Of a stretch of 64,000 nucleotides of DNA, positions 41,707 through 49,003 are shown in pieces. The stretch comes from an uncultured Collinsella sp. Its GTDB lineage: Bacteria; Actinomycetota; Coriobacteriia; Coriobacteriales; Coriobacteriaceae. Each line of letters starts with the position of its first letter. Position 1 is the stretch's first letter. The stretch spans positions 31,155 to 95,154 of the forward strand of contig UQZL01000005.1 of assembly GCA_900545605.1 (NCBI GenBank), in the 5' to 3' direction. Both the position numbers and the translations under genes were made by a program. Below the pieces are notes generated by a model that had not been told where the DNA came from, ran no database searches, and saw only the letters and a program-made list of their open reading frames with translations.

Positions 41707-44212
41707 GGTGATAAAGGTGACGGAACAGAAGATGAGCCCGCAGGCTATCGAGGTGCGTGGCGCGCGCGTTCATAACCTTAAAGACATCGATATCGATATT
41801 CCGCTGGGAAAGCTTGTGGGCATTGCCGGCGTGTCGGGTTCGGGCAAGAGTTCGCTGGCGCTGGGGGTTCTTTATGCCGAGGGCTCGCGCCGTTACCTGG
41901 AGGCGCTCAGCACCTATACCCGCCGTCGCCTGACGCAGGCCGAGCACGCTCAGGTGGATGAGGTATTGCACGTGCCGGCGGCTCTCGCATTGCATCAGCG
42001 CCCCAGCGTGCCGGGCGTGCGTTCCACCTTTGGCACCATGACCGAGCTCAACAATAGCCTGCGTCTACTCTTTAGCCGCTGCGCCCATCACGTGTGCCCG
42101 CATTGCGGGGCGCGTGTGGAGCCGAGCCTTAACGTGGCTGCGGGCCTGTCGCTCACGTGCCCCGCATGCGGCCGCGAGTTCTACGCGCCGGGTGCCGAGG
42201 ATTTGGCTTTCAATAGCGGTGGTGCATGTCCCACCTGCGGCGGCACCGGCGTTATGCATGAGGTGGACGAGGCGAGCTTGGTGCCCGACGAGTCAAAGAC
42301 TATCAACGAGGGCGCGGTGCTTCCTTGGGGCACGCTCATGTGGGATCTGATGAAGCAGGTGGCCGGCGAGATGGGCGTGCGCACCGACGTGCCGTTTAAC
42401 CAGCTCACGCCTCAAGAGCGCGACATCGTGTTTCATGGTCCGGCGGTTAAGAAGCACATCCTCTACGTGCCCAAAAACGGCGAGGGCGCTACGCCACTCG
42501 ACTTTACCTATTACAACGCCGTCTATACCGTCGAGAATGCGCTCGCCAAGGTCAAGGACGATAAGGGCTTAAAACGCGTTGCGCGCTTTTTGCGCGAGGG
42601 CCCATGCCGCGATTGCGGCGGCACGCGTCTCTCCGAGGCTGCGCGGCAGCCCCAGGTGCGCGGTATCAATCTGGCACAGGCGGCGGCCATGACTTTGGGC
42701 GAGGCGATTGAGTGGGTGCGTGGGGTGCCCGCATCCTTGCCGCCCGAGATGCAGCCCATGGCAGCGGATATCTGCGATTCATTTTTGAGCACGGCCCGTC
42801 GTCTGGTCGACCTGGGTCTCGATTACCTTTCACTCGATCGCGCCGGTGCCACGCTCTCCACGGGCGAGCGTCAGCGCGTGCAGCTCGCTCGCGTGGTGCG
42901 CAACCGATCGACGGGCGTGCTCTATGTGCTGGACGAGCCTTCGATCGGCTTGCATCCTGCCAATGTCGACGGCTTGGTGGGCGTGATGCGTGATCTGGTG
43001 GATGACGGCAACACCGTGGTTGTTGTCGACCACGACACGCGCGTGCTGGCGGAAGCCGACTATCTGGTCGAGATGGGCCCCGTTGCCGGAGCAGGCGGCG
43101 GCAATGTGATCGCCGCTGGTACGGTGGACGAGGTCGAGCAATCGCAGGGCAGTCGCATCGCGCCGTTTTTGCGCGCCGAGCCTAGGCGCTTGCGTCCGCA
43201 GGTGACTGACGAGGAAATGTTCGACCAGGGCCACATCCGCATGGCAACCGATGCCATCCATACCGTCAAGCCGCTCGAAGTCGATATCCCGCGCGGCCGC
43301 CTTGTCGCGGTGACGGGCGTTTCGGGCTCGGGCAAGACGACGTTGGTGCTCGAGACGCTCATTCCGGCGCTTAAGGCCCGGGCAGCTAGCGAGCGCCTGC
43401 CAAGACATGTGCGTTGGGTCGATGCCGAAGGCATTGCTCGCGCAAACCTGATCGACGCCACGCCCATCGGCGCCAACGTGCGCTCGACGGTCGCAACCTA
43501 TGCCGACATCCATGATGAGCTGCGCCGCGCCTTCGCCCGTACGCCCGAAGCCAAGGCAGCCGGCTACAAGGCAGGTGCCTTTAGCTACAACACTGGCACT
43601 CTGCGCTGCCCTACGTGCGATGGCACGGGCTCGATATCGCTCGACGTGCAGTTTCTGCCCGACGTCGAGATCGTCTGCCCAGCGTGTCGCGGTTCGCGTT
43701 ATGCAGACACGGCTTCGCATATCCATCGCGAGGGCAAGGACGGGAGCCTGCTTACGTTGCCGCAGCTCATGGACATGAGTGTGGACGAGGCCATCGACGC
43801 CACACTGGGACTCAAGAAAGTCCAGGCGCGCTTGCAGACCTTGCACGACCTGGGCTTGGGTTATCTCACGCTCGGTGAGCCCACGCCGGCGCTCTCGGGC
43901 GGCGAGGCGCAGCGTCTTAAGCTTGCGAGCGAGATGGGACGCGTGCAGGACGATGCCGTATTCGTGTTCGACGAGCCTACGATCGGCCTACATCCGCTCG
44001 ATGTTCAGGTGCTGCTGAGTGTGTTCGATGGCCTCGTTGCCAAGGGCGCCACGGTTATCGTGATTGAACACGATCTCGACCTTATCCGTAACGCCGATTA
44101 CGTGATCGACATGGGCCCGGGCGGTGGCGATGCGGGCGGGCAAATCGTCTGTGCCGGCACGCCGGGGGACATCGCGGCCTGCTCCAAGAGCATTACCGGA
44201 CGTTATCTATAA
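41699..44212 (+). CDS. UvrA2-type excinuclease ABC subunit A paralogue
   Basis: 837-residue twin ABC ATPase. Walker A1 GVSGSGKSSLALGVLY, Walker A2 GVSGSGKTTLVLETL, signatures LSTGERQRVQLARV and LSGGEAQRLKLASEM, zinc motifs CPHC/CPAC, CPTCGGTGV and CPTCDGTG/CPACRGSRY. The segment between the first zinc cysteines and FNSGGACPTC is about 40 residues instead of about 150, so the UvrB-binding domain is absent. This defines UvrA2, a class linked to drug tolerance and DNA-adduct handling independent of UvrBC. The ATG at 41699 overlaps the ATPase gene; 41717 (GTG) and 41732 (ATG) are alternatives. Confidence 0.93.
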   Translation: MSRVIKVTEQKMSPQAIEVRGARVHNLKDIDIDIPLGKLVGIAGVSGSGKSSLALGVLYAEGSRRYLEALSTYTRRRLTQAEHAQVDEVLHVPAALALHQRPSVPGVRSTFGTMTELNNSLRLLFSRCAHHVCPHCGARVEPSLNVAAGLSLTCPACGREFYAPGAEDLAFNSGGACPTCGGTGVMHEVDEASLVPDESKTINEGAVLPWGTLMWDLMKQVAGEMGVRTDVPFNQLTPQERDIVFHGPAVKKHILYVPKNGEGATPLDFTYYNAVYTVENALAKVKDDKGLKRVARFLREGPCRDCGGTRLSEAARQPQVRGINLAQAAAMTLGEAIEWVRGVPASLPPEMQPMAADICDSFLSTARRLVDLGLDYLSLDRAGATLSTGERQRVQLARVVRNRSTGVLYVLDEPSIGLHPANVDGLVGVMRDLVDDGNTVVVVDHDTRVLAEADYLVEMGPVAGAGGGNVIAAGTVDEVEQSQGSRIAPFLRAEPRRLRPQVTDEEMFDQGHIRMATDAIHTVKPLEVDIPRGRLVAVTGVSGSGKTTLVLETLIPALKARAASERLPRHVRWVDAEGIARANLIDATPIGANVRSTVATYADIHDELRRAFARTPEAKAAGYKAGAFSYNTGTLRCPTCDGTGSISLDVQFLPDVEIVCPACRGSRYADTASHIHREGKDGSLLTLPQLMDMSVDEAIDATLGLKKVQARLQTLHDLGLGYLTLGEPTPALSGGEAQRLKLASEMGRVQDDAVFVFDEPTIGLHPLDVQVLLSVFDGLVAKGATVIVIEHDLDLIRNADYVIDMGPGGGDAGGQIVCAGTPGDIAACSKSITGRYL

Positions 44213-44215
44213 CCG

Positions 44216-44248
44216 AATGCGACAAAGGGACAGTCCCTTTGTCGCATT
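44216..44248. repeat. GGGAC-core palindrome, TGCGAC arms
   Basis: Perfect 33-bp palindrome AATGCGACAAAGGGAC, A, complement. It differs from the copy at 3766 by a compensated T-to-C/A-to-G change in both arms. Lies between the convergent UvrA2 and ATPase genes. Confidence 0.9.
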
Positions 44249-44253
44249 GATAC

Positions 44254-45354
44254 CTATTTCACGCATTGAGCTGCGAGATAGTCGCGGAAGAATGGCAATT
44301 CAAATGCGACGAGCCCTCGTCCTCGCTCCCCGATGATGCCGGCGTCTATCATGCGGCGTCGGTAGCGGGAGACCTGCTGCGGCGAACGCTTAAGGCGCTC
44401 GACAAGGTCAGCGGTGGTGGACTCTTCCTCGTCATCGAGCATGGCGATGAGGAATCGCTTGTCCTCTGCCGTGAGTTCCCGATAGGTTGCCGCGAGGATT
44501 CGGTCGTCCATCTCGTCGCGCGCGATTTTGATTCCCAGGTCAAAGTCGCGTGACGAGATTTCCTTCGAATCGCTTGTGAGGTCCCAGGCACGGTAGCCTA
44601 CGAGTTGCAATAGGAAGGGAAAACCAGAGATCGAGCGAACGGCTCGATCGATTCCCTCAGCATCTGCCAGGCGATCGTTTTCCTGGATTGTGCGAATCAA
44701 GGCCTCGCGCACGTCATAGTCGGCAATGCGGCCCAGATGATATTGTTGGGCGCGGCGAAGGAACGAGACCGTCTTGTGGTTCAGTAGCGTCGATACGTTG
44801 TTGGGAAGTCCCGCCATGAGCAGCGCGACGCGTTTCCCATCGGTCACAAAGTGCTGATACGTCGCTGCGAGCTGAATCATCTCGTCGAGTGTCGGGTCCA
44901 CCTCGTCAACCGTGACGAGCAGACCGGCGCCCGCCTCGTTGAGCTGGTCGATGATGTCGCTCATGCGATAACGCCAGGTTGAGGCATCGTGAACGCGACT
45001 GACCTCGATGCTGCCGAGCGGTGCAATTCCGAGACCGGTGACTTCGAAGTGGTTGGACGGGTCGATAAGATGGCCGGCAGCACGTTTCGCCCCAAGCTCG
45101 ATTTCCTCAAGCATTCCCGGGAGCGCGGTCGTCTTTACGGCAATCCAGCCGTGGGATTCCGCCCTTGTCGCGAGCGACGACATGAGAGCGGTTTTACCGG
45201 TTCCACGCGCGCCTGAGAAGATCGAGGTTAATTCTGGGCGCCTGCGCTGGCTCAAGAAGGCACGGTCCAAATCCCGAATAATCTGTTGTCTGCCAGCGAG
45301 ATGGGCAGGAACTTCGCCAAAACTAGGGGTAAACGGGTTTTCGAGGTATTCCAC
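44254..45354 (-). CDS. AAA ATPase with C-terminal winged helix (copy 2)
   Basis: 366-residue paralogue of the ATPase at 40588. It begins MEYLENPFTPSFGEVP and has Walker A FSGARGTGKTALMSSL (48-55), Walker B LLVTVDEVDP, LLMAGLP, FLRRAQQYHLG, and a winged helix STTADLVERLKRSPQQVSRYRRRMID near the C-terminus. It is convergent with the UvrA2 gene, so the two ATPases flank UvrA2. The gene is preceded by its own 20-bp-period repeat block (45378-45430). Role unknown; the organisation suggests autoregulation. Confidence 0.85.
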   Translation of the reverse strand: MEYLENPFTPSFGEVPAHLAGRQQIIRDLDRAFLSQRRRPELTSIFSGARGTGKTALMSSLATRAESHGWIAVKTTALPGMLEEIELGAKRAAGHLIDPSNHFEVTGLGIAPLGSIEVSRVHDASTWRYRMSDIIDQLNEAGAGLLVTVDEVDPTLDEMIQLAATYQHFVTDGKRVALLMAGLPNNVSTLLNHKTVSFLRRAQQYHLGRIADYDVREALIRTIQENDRLADAEGIDRAVRSISGFPFLLQLVGYRAWDLTSDSKEISSRDFDLGIKIARDEMDDRILAATYRELTAEDKRFLIAMLDDEEESTTADLVERLKRSPQQVSRYRRRMIDAGIIGERGRGLVAFELPFFRDYLAAQCVK

Positions 45355-45377
45355 AATGCCCTCCTTTAGCGTCTCGG

Positions 45378-45430
45378 GTTAATTTCATTTTATTCTAGTT
45401 AATCTCAATTAAAAACGATTAATTTCATTT
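45378..45430 (-). promoter_or_regulatory. 20-bp-period iterons before ATPase copy 2
   Basis: GTTAATTTCATTT (45378), GTTAATCTCAATT (45398) and ATTAATTTCATTT (45418) recur every 20 bp exactly, two helical turns. The block starts 24 bp upstream of the ATPase start. AT-rich, unlike its surroundings, and likely to contain the promoter. Confidence 0.6.
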
Positions 45431-45591
45431 CAAAGCATAAGGTTGGCGTCGTGCGTTATCGAAGCGGTGCTTGAATAGCTTACGTTGGAGCTCGAAAATG
45501 GGTTCAACACATTCGCGAAATTTGCACGCCCTATTGTGAGTGGGCTCTCAGATGAGCTGAAGCTGCCATCGTGCGGCTGATAGGGGCAATC

Positions 45592-46227
45592 ATGAAAAAC
45601 AGAATCTATGGGTATGCTCGAGTTTCGTCAGCAGATCAGAACCTGGATCGCCAACTGGATGCGCTGGAGCGGTTTCCGGTCCAAACGAATTTGATCTATG
45701 CTGACAAAGCGAGCGGAAAGGACTTCAGGCGTCCTCAGTACCGGCGTCTTCTTCGTCGTCTGCGCGAAGGGGACGTTCTGGTGATTAAGAGTATCGATCG
45801 ATTGGGTCGCGACTACCGTGAAGTTCTCGATGAATGGCGTCGCCTAACGACGGACAAACACGTTGCCATCGTGGTGCTCGATATGCCATTGCTTGATACA
45901 CGCGAACAACCCAATGGAATTACGGGGACTTTTATTGCCGATCTAGTGCTTCAGGTTTTGAGCTACGTGGCTCAGGTGGAGCGCGAAAACATAAAGCAGC
46001 GCCAGGCGGAGGGTATCGCGTCGGCGCGTCTGCGGGGTGTGAGATTTGGGAGACCGACGCTCGAACGTCCGGATAACTACCGCGATGTCATCAAATCATT
46101 CGAAGGAGGTGAGGTTACGAGGCAAGAGGCCGCAATGCTTTTGAACGTTAGCGCATCGACGTTTGATCGTTGGAGACGGGCGGACGCGAACGGATATGAC
46201 CGTTCGCCGTTTGCCCGTCCTCTTTAG
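45592..46227 (+). CDS. Serine recombinase (resolvase/invertase)
   Basis: 211-residue site-specific recombinase. The catalytic serine lies in YGYARVSSADQNLDRQLDAL (Ser12), with the supporting arginines in IKSIDRLGRDYREV, and the dimer helix E region TFIADLVLQVLSYVAQVERENIKQRQ. A C-terminal helix-turn-helix follows with RQEAAMLLNVSASTFDRWRRA. Full length for the resolvase/invertase group. ATG 45592 has AGGGG upstream. No transposase or inverted repeats accompany it. A 12-bp direct repeat follows at 46236/46342. It marks the start of an AT-richer stretch. Confidence 0.92.
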   Translation: MKNRIYGYARVSSADQNLDRQLDALERFPVQTNLIYADKASGKDFRRPQYRRLLRRLREGDVLVIKSIDRLGRDYREVLDEWRRLTTDKHVAIVVLDMPLLDTREQPNGITGTFIADLVLQVLSYVAQVERENIKQRQAEGIASARLRGVRFGRPTLERPDNYRDVIKSFEGGEVTRQEAAMLLNVSASTFDRWRRADANGYDRSPFARPL

Positions 46228-46235
46228 CTAGACAT

Positions 46236-46353
46236 TTTGACGAGGGGAGTTTATTGCACAGGACCCACTCCTTCCCTCGATGTTTATCCAGTTCACGCCC
46301 TTGAATCAAATAGTGCCACCGCGTCGCCAATTCGTCTGCTATTTGACGAGGGG
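46236..46353. repeat. 12-bp direct repeat, 106 bp apart
   Basis: TTTGACGAGGGG at 46236-46247 and again at 46342-46353, extended by AGTT/GGTT. Placed between the recombinase stop and the secreted-protein gene. It could be a recombinase site pair or two -35-like TTGACG elements. Confidence 0.5.
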
Positions 46354-46381
46354 GGGTTAAACGACTACCAAAGGATATGTA

Positions 46382-47266
46382 ATGAAGAAAAAGTTATTTA
46401 CGGCAGTTCTGGCTTTTAGCGCGGCGGCGCTAATCGGCATTTCTCTACCACTCGGAATTACGGGTCGCGGCTGGAGTCCGACATGCGCATTTGCAGCGAC
46501 TAAGAAAAGTGGAAAGAAGCCAAAGCCAGGTAAGAAGGATTCAGTAAAAATCGATCAACTAAACTGGAGCGTCTCAGAAGGCGTTGTTGATGGCGTCGAG
46601 ATGATGACATTTGAATATGACAATAAATCGAGCTTCGATATTGCTCAGTTCACTATTCAGTTTGAGCCGAAAGGGGAGTTGACTGACGAACAGAAACTTC
46701 TGTTTACTGACGTTTTTGATGAGGAAGAGGCTGCGCACGATTATTCAACGCTGAAAATGACGGCGGATAGCCAGCGAATCGTCGAGAAGCGAGAATCAGT
46801 TGATAGCGTTCCGTGCATTACCCATGGTGACTATGTCGCCAATGCCCAGCAGAATCAATATGACCTGATGGAGCCTTCAGTGGCGACTATTGCCTATCTA
46901 GGCGGCGATGGAAAGATATATCTCGAGTACTATAGTTTCAAGTCGAAAACCTATACGACTTCATCAAAGGGCGGTGTCAAGGCGTATGACTGGCCAACAA
47001 AAGCCCTTGCAAAATCCTTGCCGAAGCCTGACTGCCCTATCGTTTATACGTCGTTAGACGAAAAAGACTGTCTTTCGTTTGTCGCATTTGGCATCGATTG
47101 TGATGGGTACGACAAATACATCAAAGCTTGCAAGAAAAAGGGATACAAGGACATCGAATATTCGTATGACAGCAGTTTTTGCGCAAAGGATAAAAAGGGA
47201 CGGGAACTGATGATCGGATATAGCGACCGAGATCAGCGGATGGACGTCAGCGTTTCAGTTGATTAA
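46382..47266 (+). CDS. Secreted protein with DUF6591-like C-terminus, unknown role
   Basis: 294-residue exported protein. A signal peptide (MKKKLFTAVLAFSAAALIGI, cleavage near AFA-AT about residue 38) is followed by a lysine-rich linker KKSGKKPKPGKKDS, a beta-rich middle domain (VDGVEMMTFEYDNKSSFDIAQFTIQF) and a C-terminal part of about 90 residues with YDKYIKACKKKGYKDIEY. That last pattern recalls the DUF6591 group (tentative). Base composition is lower in GC than its neighbours. A hairpin terminator follows at 47314. Confidence 0.8.
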   Translation: MKKKLFTAVLAFSAAALIGISLPLGITGRGWSPTCAFAATKKSGKKPKPGKKDSVKIDQLNWSVSEGVVDGVEMMTFEYDNKSSFDIAQFTIQFEPKGELTDEQKLLFTDVFDEEEAAHDYSTLKMTADSQRIVEKRESVDSVPCITHGDYVANAQQNQYDLMEPSVATIAYLGGDGKIYLEYYSFKSKTYTTSSKGGVKAYDWPTKALAKSLPKPDCPIVYTSLDEKDCLSFVAFGIDCDGYDKYIKACKKKGYKDIEYSYDSSFCAKDKKGRELMIGYSDRDQRMDVSVSVD

Positions 47267-47313
47267 CGTGGGCATATGATCGAATGATCAACGCGTTATG
47301 ATGCCTATGTATG

Positions 47314-47353
47314 GATTGGGGTGCCGGCCTATGGTCTGTGCCCCAATCTTTCT
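47314..47353 (+). terminator. Terminator hairpin
   Basis: GATTGGGG and CCCCAATC arms with an inner GGC/GTC-rich loop, followed by TTTCT, 47 bp after the secreted-protein gene. The remaining gap up to 47515 is AT-rich and shows nothing else. Confidence 0.6.
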
Positions 47354-47514
47354 GAAGTTACGTGCAGCAGAATAGGTATAAAATTAACGTATGAATGTGT
47401 ATTTATATTATGTTGGATTTAAGTCCTTCCTTTCTGAATTGGTTGACATCAAAACCCAATATAAATGAATTGAGTCCGTAATTACTCTGAGGACAACTGG
47501 AGGACAAGGGCTAA

Positions 47515-48162
47515 ATGAGCGTTTCCAATCCGTTTAAAACAATTGGCCAGAAGATAATTGTCGCCCTATTGGCGTTAGGCTTGATTGCAGCTTGCGGCGG
47601 CTGCGTGTACCTGTGGTTGACGCGCGATCAGACCGTTATAAGCGATGATTCGATTCGGGAAGAAATTAAGCCGGTAACGAAGTTGCTTACCTACGAATAC
47701 GATTTTACTCAGGTTCTATATATTGACGATGCAGGGAATCCGTTTGGTTTTAACAACCCATTTACTACTAAGCGATATGTAGCGACCATCGATGGCAAGG
47801 CGGATATCGGCCTGAACGTAGACGATGAGAACCTGAAGGTCAAAGTCCATCGTTCGAAAAACAACGAGTCGGTAATAAAATCTGTTAATGTTACGCTTCC
47901 GCATTCCGAGATCGTGACGTTGTCAACGGATCCGAACTCGCTTAAAAAGTACGTTGAGGACAATGGTTTTCTTAATTGGAATCAAGTCAGTACGGACGAT
48001 TTAAATAAATTGCTTCAGCAGGCTGATAAGGACCAGAGGCAAAAGGTTCAAGAAAGTGGCATGCTGGAAAAATCTGATGAACGTGCAGTAAAACTGGTGA
48101 AAAAGCAGGTGTCGACGTTCTGTGGTCCAGACGTAAGGGTCAATGTCGAATTCGAAGATTAA
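47515..48162 (+). CDS. DUF4230 domain-containing membrane-anchored protein
   Basis: 215-residue protein with one N-terminal membrane helix (about 14-34, containing a CGGC stretch) and an extracytoplasmic domain of the DUF4230 type. This has IREEIKPVTKLLTYEYDFTQVLYIDD early, an immunoglobulin-like middle with IDGKADIGLNVDDENLKVKV, and a helical region FLNWNQVSTDDLNKLLQQADKDQRQKVQ. Function unknown in the family. ATG 47515 follows GGAGGAC. Like the preceding gene it is AT-richer than the surroundings. Confidence 0.85.
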   Translation: MSVSNPFKTIGQKIIVALLALGLIAACGGCVYLWLTRDQTVISDDSIREEIKPVTKLLTYEYDFTQVLYIDDAGNPFGFNNPFTTKRYVATIDGKADIGLNVDDENLKVKVHRSKNNESVIKSVNVTLPHSEIVTLSTDPNSLKKYVEDNGFLNWNQVSTDDLNKLLQQADKDQRQKVQESGMLEKSDERAVKLVKKQVSTFCGPDVRVNVEFED

Positions 48163-48198
48163 TATCTACCTTTGAAATCAAATTACTGATTCAGCTGA

Positions 48199-48239
48199 AT
48201 GCCCGCTATCGCGATGCCTTACGTTGCGATAGCGGGCAT
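48199..48239. terminator. Terminator hairpin
   Basis: Perfect 14-bp stem ATGCCCGCTATCGC with a 13-nt loop, between the convergent DUF4230 and trmL genes. Confidence 0.82.
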
Positions 48240-48263
48240 CTCTGATTTCGTTTGAAGGGTGTC

Positions 48264-48312
48264 AATGTGACAATTGTCCGATATGACAACGAGACTGTCC
48301 CTTTGTCACATT
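48264..48312. repeat. Palindrome with inserted loop, overlapping trmL stop
   Basis: AATGTGACAA on the left pairs with TTTGTCACATT on the right; about 28 bp lie between them, more than in other copies. On the minus strand ATGTGA inside the right arm encodes the last Met and stop of trmL. Confidence 0.75.
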
Positions 48313-48905
48313 CCCGGAAAGCCTGTTTGGCGCAGGGCTTCGTAGAGGACGATGGCGGCGCTGTTGGAGAGGTTGAGTGCGCTGATGCGGTAGTCGTCCG
48401 GATTGACGAAGTTGCCGCAAATATCCTGCTGAAGGATGGCCTCGTGGCTGTCCTCGGTATGCCCCAGCGATTCCTCGCGGGCTTCCCAGGCCTCGGCGTT
48501 ATCGAGTGAGTCGCAATCGCGCAGCATCGGGATACGCTCGCAGCGCTCAGGCGCCGCGGCAAGCAGTGGCTCGGGAATCCCTGAGCTCTCGCTGCCAAAG
48601 ACCAAGTAGTCGCCATTGCGGTAGGTACTTTGCGCATAGGTGCGGCGTGCCTTTTTGGTCAGCAGATGCAGGCGCTCGTCGGCGGGGGAGAGGCCGTTGC
48701 GGGCAAGGAAATCCTCCCAGCCGGCATAGGTCGTCACGTCCAAGTTTTGCCAGTAGCCCAGGCCGGCGCGACGCACCGTCTTGTCATCGAGCGAAAAGCC
48801 CAGTGGCTCCACCAGATGCAGACGGGTACCGGTAACCACGCAAGTGCGGCCGATATTGCCCGTATTGGCCGGAATCTCGGGCGCATACAGCACAATGTCG
48901 AACAT
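48306..48905 (-). CDS. trmL: tRNA (cytidine-34-2'-O)-methyltransferase TrmL
   Basis: SPOUT-class methyltransferase of the wobble base in tRNA-Leu, 199 residues including extension (E. coli protein about 157). Motifs: NIVLYAPEIPANTGNIGRTC-like start (FDIVLYAPEIPANTGNIGRT), LHLVEPLGFSLDDKTVRRAGLGYW, motif 2 DYLVFGSESSGIPEPLL, and motif 3 DDYRISALNLSNSAAIVLYEALRQ, which forms the knot. An insertion of about 25 residues (DNAEAWEAREESLGHTED) precedes motif 3. ATG 48905 follows AAGGAG; the open frame continues upstream without a usable start. Confidence 0.94.
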   Translation of the reverse strand: MFDIVLYAPEIPANTGNIGRTCVVTGTRLHLVEPLGFSLDDKTVRRAGLGYWQNLDVTTYAGWEDFLARNGLSPADERLHLLTKKARRTYAQSTYRNGDYLVFGSESSGIPEPLLAAAPERCERIPMLRDCDSLDNAEAWEAREESLGHTEDSHEAILQQDICGNFVNPDDYRISALNLSNSAAIVLYEALRQTGFPGM

Positions 48906-48929
48906 GAATCTCCTTGGCTCAGAACGAAA

Positions 48930-48965
48930 AACCACCACGAAGGGACAGGCACCTTCGTGGTGGTT
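48930..48965. repeat. Palindrome with AACCACCACGAA arms
   Basis: AACCACCACGAAGG and CCTTCGTGGTGGTT flank GACAGGCA. It shares only the GGGAC core with the other elements. Located between trmL and the CobW-type gene. Confidence 0.8.
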
Positions 48966-49003
48966 GGCGACTACTTTGCGGACAAATGCCCGCTTGGATA
49001 AAC

